DNA from: an uncultured Pelagibacteraceae bacterium | Lineage (GTDB): Bacteria; Pseudomonadota; Alphaproteobacteria; Pelagibacterales; Pelagibacteraceae | Length of the DNA stretch: 64,000 nt | Direction: 5' to 3' | Assembly (NCBI GenBank): GCA_902547535.1 | Contig: CACCOB010000002.1 | Location: forward strand, 186,001 to 250,000 | Shown: positions 18,733 through 27,362 of the stretch, one piece after another | How the letters are laid out: each line of letters opens with the position of its first letter | Position numbering within the stretch: position 1 is the first letter of the stretch | Made by a program: the position numbers and the translations under genes | The notes under the pieces: model-generated | The model's database searches: none | What the model was told of the DNA's origin: nothing | The model's input: the letters and a program-made list of their open reading frames with translations, nothing else

Positions 18733-19437
18733 CTATTGAACTCCTTTGTTTTTTGTATCTTGAATTGCTGCACTATAAATAATCATTCCAAAAATTATTT
18801 TATTTAAAAAGTCAGCTAGATTGTAAATTACGTTAAGACTATTGATGTTTGCTCCCCCTGCGAGATGCTCAATAAAATAACCGATATGATAAATTGAAAA
18901 CCCAATTGTAATTATAAGTCTATTGGCAAAGAAAGCCATTTGAACATTTTCATTGTTGCATGATGCGTTTCCTCTTCCAGCATCACCCATGTAAAGTTCA
19001 CCAATTATATATAACCAGCCTACTATTCCAACTAAGAAACCAAGTGTTACACTCATGTAACCATATGCACCTAAAAGCTGAGCAATAACCCATACTAAGG
19101 TTCCTACTAATAGCCTCCAAAACATTCCTCTTTTTACTTCAGACACTGAATTTAACATTACGTAGAATGTTAAAATTGTTAACGGAAAGGTTAACAGCCA
19201 ATCGATGTATCTTAATTGTGTTGGAGCCTGTCCATTCAAAACCCATAAATTTTTTGCATAGAAATAATGAATGGATGACATCAATGCAATAACACCTACA
19301 AGCGTCATTACTGTTCCCCAACGATTTGATAACCTTCGTCTCTCTAAAAAGAAAAAAATTGCAGCGCCTATCATCGCTACAGATATTAGCCAGAAAGAAC
19401 CTCCAACTACATCCTGTGGTAATAATAGCTTATTCAT
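18733..19437 (-). CDS. Microbial (proteorhodopsin-like) rhodopsin with a non-canonical helix C motif
   Basis: Helix C LRYIDWLLTFPLTILTFYVML; helix G NVIYNLADFLNKIIFGMII with retinal Lys213; IHYFYAKNLW retains the conserved His. Confidence 0.93.
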   Translation of the reverse strand: MNKLLLPQDVVGGSFWLISVAMIGAAIFFFLERRRLSNRWGTVMTLVGVIALMSSIHYFYAKNLWVLNGQAPTQLRYIDWLLTFPLTILTFYVMLNSVSEVKRGMFWRLLVGTLVWVIAQLLGAYGYMSVTLGFLVGIVGWLYIIGELYMGDAGRGNASCNNENVQMAFFANRLIITIGFSIYHIGYFIEHLAGGANINSLNVIYNLADFLNKIIFGMIIYSAAIQDTKNKGVQ

Positions 19438-19654
19438 TTATATAGAAACACATCCTTTTTTAAAAATACTATTTAAATCAACACTTTCTTTTAAATCAAT
19501 AAATTAATTCTTATTTTTTTTATAAATAAAATTTAATGGTTTATTATTTGATAAAATAAGAAATTATACAATCAGTAGTAGAAAAAATTTTTTTTTCTCA
19601 ATCTTTTCGAAATGTAGTTCGCCAAAAAAAATGTAGTATGAATTTATCGATTCT

Positions 19655-20293
19655 ATGATGTCAAAAGTAATAACAATCTCTCAACAAAAAGGGGGAACCG
19701 GAAAGACTACGCTAGCAGTTCATTTAGCTCTTTCATTTATTAAGCACTATAATTTTAAAGTAGGCATCATTGATACCGATCCTCAAGGAAGTTTAGGAAA
19801 ATGGTATATGGTCCGTTCAGAAAATAATATTTCTGATGAAAATTTAACATTTAAAACAGCAAGTCTTTGGGGAGCTCAGTATGAGTCAAAAAATTTAAAA
19901 AAAGATCATGATATAATTATAATTGATACACCACCAAAAATTGAGTCAGATGCAAGACCATCTATAGAGGCTTCAGATTTGGTTTTAATACCAATGACAC
20001 CTTCTCATGTTGATTTTTGGGCGACTGAACCGATCATAGATATTGCAAAAAAAGCAAACAAAAAAATCATGATTCAAATAAATAGAGGAAATCAAAGGTC
20101 AAAACTTATTTCTAAAACAAATGAGTATATTGCTGGTATAAATGTGCCTGCAACAAATACTATTATTGGTCATAGACAAATTTACGCGGCATCAATGGGA
20201 GAGGGTAGAACCGCTATTGAAAAACAAAAAAAAGGAAATGCAGCAGAAGAAATTAAAAAAGTATCTGATCAAATTCTTACAGAGTTGCAATAA
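19655..20293 (+). CDS. ParA/MinD-family ATPase (orphan)
   Basis: MSKVITISQQKGGTGKTTLAVHLA deviant Walker A; IIDTDPQGSLGKWY; IIIDTPPKIESDARP. Confidence 0.9.
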   Translation: MMSKVITISQQKGGTGKTTLAVHLALSFIKHYNFKVGIIDTDPQGSLGKWYMVRSENNISDENLTFKTASLWGAQYESKNLKKDHDIIIIDTPPKIESDARPSIEASDLVLIPMTPSHVDFWATEPIIDIAKKANKKIMIQINRGNQRSKLISKTNEYIAGINVPATNTIIGHRQIYAASMGEGRTAIEKQKKGNAAEEIKKVSDQILTELQ

Positions 20294-20358
20294 TACAAAA
20301 TTATTTTTCTTAAAGTTGCTCTAATTAATCAAATTTTATATAAGGTTCCAGTATAATT

Positions 20359-22581
20359 ATGAAAATTAGTAAAGTAGTTGTAATTGGTTCTGGAACAATG
20401 GGTAGTGGAATAGCTGCTCAATTATGTAATGCAAATGTTCCAGTAACATTACTAGATCTAACAACAGAAATATCTGAGAAAGCTAGAGAAAGAATCCTAA
20501 AATCTAGACCTCCTTTATTAATTGATAAATCAAAAATCAATAATATTAATGTTGGCAACATAAATGATAACTTTAATGTTGTTGGCGAGGCTGACTGGAT
20601 TGTTGAAGCTGTTGTAGAAAGAATTGATATTAAACATAATATTTATGAAAAAATTTTTAAAGAAAGAAAAAAAGGCTCAATTGTATCCTCAAATACATCT
20701 TCTATTCCAATTAAAGTTCTTTCAGAAAAACTATCAGATGATGAAAAAAAAGATTTTTGTATAACTCACTTCTTTAATCCAGTTAGATATATGGATTTAT
20801 TAGAAATAGTAAAAAATGAAAATAATGATTTAGATCAGATAAACTCACTAAAAAGTTTTTGTGAAAAAGATTTAGGAAAAGGAACTTTAATTTGTAACGA
20901 TACGCCAGGCTTCTTAGGGAATAGGATAGGTGTCTATGCCATGCAAGTAGCAATGACAGAAGCATTCAAAATGAAACTAACAATTGAGGAAGCGGATGCA
21001 GTTTTTGGTAGACCAATGGGCATACCAAAAACAGGTGTTTTTGGACTTTATGATTTGATTGGTATTGACTTAATGGCCGATGTTTTAAAAAGTTTTATAA
21101 AGGAACTTCCCGAGTCAGATGATTTTCAAGTTGTTGCCAAAGAAATACCACTTGTAAAAAAACTTATCGAAACTGGTTACACAGGAAGAAAAGGCAAAGG
21201 TGGATTTTATAGAATGAATAAAACTGATGGTAAAAAAGTTCTCGAAGGTATCAATTTAGAAACTGGTGAATATTCAATATCACAAAAATTTAATCTAGGG
21301 TCAGAAAAGATGGATATTGTGAGCTTAATCAATAGAAAAGATAAATACGGAGAATATGCCTGGTCTGTAATCTCAAGAATTATCAAATATGCATCTTCAT
21401 TGGTTCCAGGGATAACTGACAAATTTAATGATATCGATGAAGCAATGAGACTAGGTTTTAACTGGTCTAAAGGACCTTTTGAAATGCTGAAAGAAATTGG
21501 AGTAAAAAATTTCTTTGAGAGAATAGATGCTTTTGAAAATAATAAGTTTCTTGAGGATTTATCGAAAAGTAAGGATGAAAACTTTTATGGAGAAAGACAA
21601 CAATATACAGAACTCGAGACACTTGGAAAAATAAAACCTATAGCAATAAAGTTAGATAAAAATAATTCAGCAGAAATCTATAGATTTAATGACTTTAACA
21701 TAGTTGAATTTACTACAAAAGCAAATGCATTAGATTATGACTCAATGGATAGTTTAAAAAATGCAACTGATAAACCACTTATAATTATAAATGAGGCAAT
21801 GCAGTTTTCCGCTGGAGTAAACTTATCTTATACAATGAATTTTGCAGATAAAGGTGATTTTAAGTCTATCGAGAAGTTTGTTAAATATTTCCAAGAAACC
21901 TGCAAACATTTAAAGTATTCGAAATTTCCTGTTGTGGCAGCTCCATCTGGTTTAGCATTAGGTGGCGGTTTTGAAGTTTTATGTCAAAGTAATTTTGTAG
22001 CTTCTCATACAAATATTGTTGTAGGTCTAGTAGAAACAATGGTTGGATTAATCCCAGCTGGTGGTGGATGTAAGGAAATGCTTTGGAGATGGTCTCAAAC
22101 AGAGGAAGCCAAGAATGACCCCGATTATGCAGCTCTAAAAGTATTTGATATTATTGGTTACGCAAAAACCGCAACGTCTCCAATTGAAGCTGAACCATTA
22201 AAATACTTAAGACCAGAGGATAAAAAAATAATGAGTAGAAATAGTTTATTATCAGTTTCAAAAGAAATTATTAAAAATAACAATGATTTTACTCCTCCAA
22301 CTGAGTGTACTTTTAAACTTTCAGGAAAAAATGTTTACGAAAAAATGTTAAGAATATTAGAAAAATTATACAATGAAAAAATTATTCTTGATCATGGTAT
22401 GGAAGTTGGAAAAGAGTTGGCCAGAGTTTTAAGTGGTGGTGATACTACATTAGAAAATACTTTATCAGAGGATGATTTATACAAATTAGAATTAGATGCT
22501 TTTATGAGGTTAATAGAGACAGAAAAAACTCAAGATAGAATTAAACATACATTGAAAACTGGTAAACCTTTGGTAAACTAG
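20359..22581 (+). CDS. 3-hydroxyacyl-CoA dehydrogenase / enoyl-CoA hydratase multifunctional protein
   Basis: VVIGSGTMGSGIAAQLCNANVPVTLLDL, CITHFFNPVRYMDLLEIV, NDTPGFLGNRIG; C-terminal crotonase-like VAAPSGLALGGGFEVLCQ, ETMVGLIPAGGG. Confidence 0.9.
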   Translation: MKISKVVVIGSGTMGSGIAAQLCNANVPVTLLDLTTEISEKARERILKSRPPLLIDKSKINNINVGNINDNFNVVGEADWIVEAVVERIDIKHNIYEKIFKERKKGSIVSSNTSSIPIKVLSEKLSDDEKKDFCITHFFNPVRYMDLLEIVKNENNDLDQINSLKSFCEKDLGKGTLICNDTPGFLGNRIGVYAMQVAMTEAFKMKLTIEEADAVFGRPMGIPKTGVFGLYDLIGIDLMADVLKSFIKELPESDDFQVVAKEIPLVKKLIETGYTGRKGKGGFYRMNKTDGKKVLEGINLETGEYSISQKFNLGSEKMDIVSLINRKDKYGEYAWSVISRIIKYASSLVPGITDKFNDIDEAMRLGFNWSKGPFEMLKEIGVKNFFERIDAFENNKFLEDLSKSKDENFYGERQQYTELETLGKIKPIAIKLDKNNSAEIYRFNDFNIVEFTTKANALDYDSMDSLKNATDKPLIIINEAMQFSAGVNLSYTMNFADKGDFKSIEKFVKYFQETCKHLKYSKFPVVAAPSGLALGGGFEVLCQSNFVASHTNIVVGLVETMVGLIPAGGGCKEMLWRWSQTEEAKNDPDYAALKVFDIIGYAKTATSPIEAEPLKYLRPEDKKIMSRNSLLSVSKEIIKNNNDFTPPTECTFKLSGKNVYEKMLRILEKLYNEKIILDHGMEVGKELARVLSGGDTTLENTLSEDDLYKLELDAFMRLIETEKTQDRIKHTLKTGKPLVN

Positions 22582-22585
22582 CATT

Positions 22586-22807
22586 ATGGCAAATAGACCA
22601 ACAAAAAAACAAGTAGATAACGCTGAAAAGATTTTAATATCTTGGAAGAAAAAAATGCCCTTTTATTATGCTGCAGCTATTATAATTGCTTTAATAATAA
22701 TTCTATTTTCCTCAAATTCGAATAAAGAGCTTTCTATGTATCAAAAAAATATCAATGATTTTAAAAAAGCAGCTGAATTTATTCATAGAAATAGCTCGAA
22801 AAATTGA
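22586..22807 (+). CDS. Small single-TM hypothetical protein
   Basis: 73 aa with one TM (MPFYYAAAIIIALIIILFSS); stop overlaps the next start. Confidence 0.65.
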   Translation: MANRPTKKQVDNAEKILISWKKKMPFYYAAAIIIALIIILFSSNSNKELSMYQKNINDFKKAAEFIHRNSSKN

Positions 22808-23760
22808 AAGATAAAAATAAAAAACCAATCCAACCAGTAAGTGGAACAAAGGTACCCAGATACGCAGGACCATCGACGTTTGCTAGATTACCTGAATTAA
22901 GAGATGTGGAAAGTTGTGACGTAGCGATAGTGGGAGTTCCATTTGACTCAGGAACAAGTTATAGACCTGGTGCAAGGTTTGGTCCACAGAGCATTCGACA
23001 GGCCTCAAGACACTTAAGAACTAATTACCATCCAAGTTATGATGTTGAACCTTTCAAAGTGCAACAAGTTGCAGACGCGGGTGATATTGCTTGTAATCCA
23101 TTTAATATTGATGAGGCTATTAAACAAATTGAGGTAGGTGCAACAGATTTATTAAATAAAGTAGGAGGAATTATAAGTCTTGGTGGAGATCACACAATAG
23201 CAGTTCCTTTACTCAGAGCAGCAAATAAAAAAAATAAAGGACCGGTGTCTTTGGTTCATTTTGATGCACATTTGGATACTTGGGACACTTATTTTGGAGC
23301 ACCATATACTCATGGAACTCCTTTTAGAAGAGCACGTGAGGAAAATTTATTTTTAGATGATGCTTCCATGCATGTTGGGATACGAGGTCCACTATATAGC
23401 AGAGATGACATAAAGAATGATGAGAGTTTTGGTTTTAAAATAATTCATTGTGATGAATTTCAAACAGAAGGAATAGATAAAATTGCAGAAAGAATAAAAA
23501 AAAGAGTTGGAGATAATGCTTTGTATTTATCTATTGATATAGACGTATTGGATCCTGCATTTGCTCCAGGAACAGGAACACCTGAAATTGCAGGGATGAC
23601 AACAAGAGAAATGGTAAATGTTTTAAGGGGATTGTCAGGTTTAAATTTAATTTCCGCAGATGTTGTAGAAGTTGCACCAGCATATGATCACGCCGAAGTT
23701 ACTTCTCTTGCAGCTGCTACGATTGTTTATGAATTGACAAATTTATTTGCAAAATCATAA
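22804..23760 (+). CDS. speB: Agmatinase/ureohydrolase family
   Basis: VGVPFDSGTSYRPGARFGPQSIRQ, SLGGDHTIAVPLLRA, VHFDAHLDTWD, LSIDIDVLDPAFAPGTGTPE Mn-binding motifs; TTG start. Confidence 0.85.
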   Translation: MKDKNKKPIQPVSGTKVPRYAGPSTFARLPELRDVESCDVAIVGVPFDSGTSYRPGARFGPQSIRQASRHLRTNYHPSYDVEPFKVQQVADAGDIACNPFNIDEAIKQIEVGATDLLNKVGGIISLGGDHTIAVPLLRAANKKNKGPVSLVHFDAHLDTWDTYFGAPYTHGTPFRRAREENLFLDDASMHVGIRGPLYSRDDIKNDESFGFKIIHCDEFQTEGIDKIAERIKKRVGDNALYLSIDIDVLDPAFAPGTGTPEIAGMTTREMVNVLRGLSGLNLISADVVEVAPAYDHAEVTSLAAATIVYELTNLFAKS

Positions 23761-23780
23761 ATAAAGGATAATTTGCGCGC

Positions 23781-25214
23781 ATGATTGAAAAGAAAAATTT
23801 TTATATTAATGGTTCATGGGTTGCACCAAAAAATCAAAAAAATATCCAAGTAATTAATCCTGCGACTGAAAAAAGTTGTGCAGTAATTTCTTTAGGAGGC
23901 AAAGAGGATATTAATGATGCAGTATTAGCAGCTAAAGAGGCTTTTAAAACCTGGGGATATTCTTCAAAACAAGAGAGAATTGAATTATTGGAAAACTTTT
24001 ATGTGCTTTATAAAAAAAGATGGAACGATATTACTGAGGCAATTATTCAAGAAATGGGTGCACCAAAAGATTTTGCCTCAAAACTTCAAACAGGAACTGG
24101 CGCTAGTCATACAAAATCATTTATTCGATATTTAAAAGAGTTTGAGTTTGAAAAACCACTTGGAGAACATGCTAAAAATCAAAGATTAATATATGAACCA
24201 AAGGGTGTTTGTGCATTAATTACTCCTTGGAACTGGCCTATAAATCAAGTTACTTTAAAAGTTATTCCTGCATTAGCATCTGGCTGTACTATGATTTTAA
24301 AACCTTCAGAGTTAGCACCATTATCTGCAATGATTATTGCGGAATTAATTGATGAAGCAAAGTTTCCAAAAGGTGTATTTAATTTAGTAAATGGAGACGG
24401 TGCAACTACCGGTGATGCATTAACAAGCCACCCTGATGTAAATATGATTTCATTTACTGGCTCTACAAGAGCGGGAGCATTAATTTCACAAAATGCAGCC
24501 AAAGATTTTAAAAGGGTAAGTTTAGAGTTAGGGGGAAAAGGTGCAAATATCATATTTAAAGATGCTGATACAGAAGCTATCGAGAGAGGTGCTTTTAGAT
24601 GTTTTAGAAATTCTGGGCAATCCTGCAATGCACCTACAAGAATGTTAGTTGAAAAACCAATTTATGACGATGCTATTGAAAGGCTAAAAAAGTATGCAAA
24701 TGAATTTAAAGTAGATGATCCAAATAAAGAAGGTGAACATATAGGCCCTGTAATTTCAGAACTACAATTTGATAAAATTCAAGGTTTAATCCAAAAGGGA
24801 ATAGATGAAGGGGCAAAATTAATTGCTGGCGGCCCAGGAAAACCTGAAGGATTAAAAGATGGTTATTATGTAAAACCCACAGTATTTGCAGATGTTAATA
24901 ATGATATGGAAATCGCAAGAACAGAAATTTTTGGTCCAGTCTTATCTGTAATTCCATTTGAAACTGAAGAAGAGGCTATTCAAATTGCAAATGATACTGA
25001 TTATGGATTAACAAATTATATTCAAACTCAAGATAATGACAAGGTACAAAGAGTTGCAAGAAAACTTAGATCAGGAATGGTAGATGTTAATGGAGCAGGT
25101 ATTGCAGTTGATGCACCATTTGGAGGATTTAAACATTCAGGGATTGGAAGAGAGGCTGGAAAAGAAGGTTTGCTTGAATTTTTAGAAGTTAAATCTGTCG
25201 GTGGTTGGAATTAA
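23781..25214 (+). CDS. NAD(P)-dependent aldehyde dehydrogenase
   Basis: LITPWNWPINQVTLKVIPALASGCTMILKPSE, SFTGSTRAGALIS, SLELGGKGANIIF, RNSGQSCNAPTRMLVE. Confidence 0.95.
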   Translation: MIEKKNFYINGSWVAPKNQKNIQVINPATEKSCAVISLGGKEDINDAVLAAKEAFKTWGYSSKQERIELLENFYVLYKKRWNDITEAIIQEMGAPKDFASKLQTGTGASHTKSFIRYLKEFEFEKPLGEHAKNQRLIYEPKGVCALITPWNWPINQVTLKVIPALASGCTMILKPSELAPLSAMIIAELIDEAKFPKGVFNLVNGDGATTGDALTSHPDVNMISFTGSTRAGALISQNAAKDFKRVSLELGGKGANIIFKDADTEAIERGAFRCFRNSGQSCNAPTRMLVEKPIYDDAIERLKKYANEFKVDDPNKEGEHIGPVISELQFDKIQGLIQKGIDEGAKLIAGGPGKPEGLKDGYYVKPTVFADVNNDMEIARTEIFGPVLSVIPFETEEEAIQIANDTDYGLTNYIQTQDNDKVQRVARKLRSGMVDVNGAGIAVDAPFGGFKHSGIGREAGKEGLLEFLEVKSVGGWN

Positions 25215-26401
25215 TTCAAAGACTTATTTTTTACACCATCTAAAAAACTAATACATTTTTTTATTTCAGAAAGTTTTATAAACTCATCAATCTTATGCGC
25301 TTGCTTAATTGATCCTGGACCACACACAACTGTACTTATTCCTATTTCTTGAAATAACCCTGCTTCGGTTCCAAAAGAGACTACCTCTCTAGAATTATCT
25401 CCAGTTATGCTTGATACAAATTCACATGCCTCAGAATTTGAAATTCTATCAAAACCGGTTATTTCACCAATGATATGTTTCTTTATAATGGATTTTGGAT
25501 ATATCTTTTTCATTTCCGGCAAAAGAGTCTCGTTTGTAAATTTATCTATTTCATGATTTAAAAAAATTCCATCTTCTTTCACGACAGGTCTTGTTTCCCA
25601 GTTTACATGACATTTGTCAGCAATTACATTATGAGCAATTCCACCAAATATTCCACCAACTTGCAAAGTTGAATATGGAGGATCAAAGATAGAGTCTTTT
25701 AATTCTCTTTCTTTCAATTTTTCTTTTAATTCGAGAAGTTTATTTACATATCTTGCAGCAAATTCAACTGCACTTACACCTTTGTCTGGTTCCGAACTAT
25801 GTCCAGCAAGACCTTCAAAATAGGTTGTATATTCATAGCATCCTTTATGTGCATCAATAATTTTCATATTTGTTGGTTCACCAACAATACAAATACAATC
25901 TTTAATGCCTCTTTTTTTCAGTTCTTTAATCAAAATTGGTGCACCTTTGCATGCTGTTTCTTCATCAAAAGTGAATGAAAAATGAATATCTCTATCCAAA
26001 TTTGATGAAGAGAAAATTGGTGCGTAAGCCAATGCACATGCAATAAAACCTTTCATATCACACGACCCTCTGCCAAACAATTTATCTTCCTTGATTGTTG
26101 CATCAAAAGGATCTGTTGCCCAACCTTCTGAAACTGGAACAACATCTGTGTGTCCAGATAAAATAATTGGTTTTTTATTACTTTTTTTTTTTGCTTTTAA
26201 AGTTGAGAAAAGATTTACTCTTTTTTTTTCCTCATCATAAGTTTTAAAAGAACTAGCTCCTAAAGAATTTAATATATCATTACAATAATCTATAAGTTGG
26301 TTATTATCTTCACCAGATACTGTTTTAAATGCAATTAGATCTTTGAGAATTCTTATCGAATTATTATATATATCTTCTAAATTATTTCCTGTACTCATCA
26401 A
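25211..26401 (-). CDS. argE: Acetylornithine deacetylase / M20 peptidase
   Basis: ILSGHTDVVPVSEGWATDPFDATIKEDKLFGRGSCDMKGFIACAL; TFDEETACKGAP. Confidence 0.88.
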   Translation of the reverse strand: MMSTGNNLEDIYNNSIRILKDLIAFKTVSGEDNNQLIDYCNDILNSLGASSFKTYDEEKKRVNLFSTLKAKKKSNKKPIILSGHTDVVPVSEGWATDPFDATIKEDKLFGRGSCDMKGFIACALAYAPIFSSSNLDRDIHFSFTFDEETACKGAPILIKELKKRGIKDCICIVGEPTNMKIIDAHKGCYEYTTYFEGLAGHSSEPDKGVSAVEFAARYVNKLLELKEKLKERELKDSIFDPPYSTLQVGGIFGGIAHNVIADKCHVNWETRPVVKEDGIFLNHEIDKFTNETLLPEMKKIYPKSIIKKHIIGEITGFDRISNSEACEFVSSITGDNSREVVSFGTEAGLFQEIGISTVVCGPGSIKQAHKIDEFIKLSEIKKCISFLDGVKNKSLN

Positions 26402-26423
26402 TTATTAATTATATATTAAATTT

Positions 26424-26765
26424 ATGAAAGAACAAATAACATACGATACATACGACAAAGTAGACATTAGGGTAGGAACAGTAATATCAGTAAAAAAAAA
26501 TGAAAAAGCTAGAAAACCATCACTAGTTGTTGAAGTAGATTTTGGAAAAGAAATAGGGGTTAAACAATCATCTGCACAGATAACTCATTATTACAATGAA
26601 GAAAACTTAGTTGGAAAACAAGTTATAGGAGTTTGTAATTTTCCTGAAAAAAATATAGCAGGTGTTGTTTCTCAAGTTTTAATTCTTGGCTCTATTGATA
26701 AGGAAGGAAAAGTTGTACTTGTTCATCCATCTCAAAAAGTTGAAAATGGTTTGCCTGTAGCATAG
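26424..26765 (+). CDS. csaA: CsaA-type tRNA-binding domain protein
   Basis: YDKVDIRVGTVISVKKNEKARKPSLVVEVDFGKEIGVKQSSAQITHYY. Confidence 0.88.
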   Translation: MKEQITYDTYDKVDIRVGTVISVKKNEKARKPSLVVEVDFGKEIGVKQSSAQITHYYNEENLVGKQVIGVCNFPEKNIAGVVSQVLILGSIDKEGKVVLVHPSQKVENGLPVA

Positions 26766-26767
26766 TA

Positions 26768-27358
26768 ATGCATCCTGAATTGCTGTCTCTCTGTTTATTT
26801 ATGTTTGTGACAAGCTGTTCGCCTGGACCAAATAATATTGTAGCGTCACATTCAGGATTTAATCATGGGTTTAAAAAAACAATTCCTTTAATGTTAGGCG
26901 TGATTTTTGGTTTTACATTCATGTTGGCAGTTATAAATTTTGGCTTAATAAATATTTTTAAGCTTTATCCTATAATTCAAAAAGGTTTAATATTTACTGG
27001 TACAGCATTTTTAATTTATTTGTCATACAAGATATCATTCTCGAAATCTTCAGAGGAAAATGAAAAATTAAGACCTGTAAACTTTATGGAAACTTTTCTT
27101 TATCAATTTTTAAATCCAAAAGGTGTGATAGTTGCAATTATTGCAGTTTCAACATATGTAGAATCAGGTAGTAATTTCATTTCTTATTCAATTTGGTTAT
27201 TAGGTATTGCTTTCGTATTTGCAGTTATTAGTATTATTTTTTGGACAATAATTGGAAAATTTATGAGGAAATTCGCGACAAATGAGAAATTTATTAAATG
27301 GTTTAATTATGTTATGTCGGCACTCTTACTAAGCTGTATAGCAACTTTTTATTACTAG
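26768..27358 (+). CDS. LysE/RhtB family exporter
   Basis: SCSPGPNNIVASHSGFNHGFKKTIPLMLGVIFGF; several TM helices. Confidence 0.88.
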   Translation: MHPELLSLCLFMFVTSCSPGPNNIVASHSGFNHGFKKTIPLMLGVIFGFTFMLAVINFGLINIFKLYPIIQKGLIFTGTAFLIYLSYKISFSKSSEENEKLRPVNFMETFLYQFLNPKGVIVAIIAVSTYVESGSNFISYSIWLLGIAFVFAVISIIFWTIIGKFMRKFATNEKFIKWFNYVMSALLLSCIATFYY

Positions 27359-27362
27359 TATT

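Noticed and set aside
24245-24628. 127-aa ORF antisense to ALDH
   Set aside because: Shadow ORF of a well-conserved gene.
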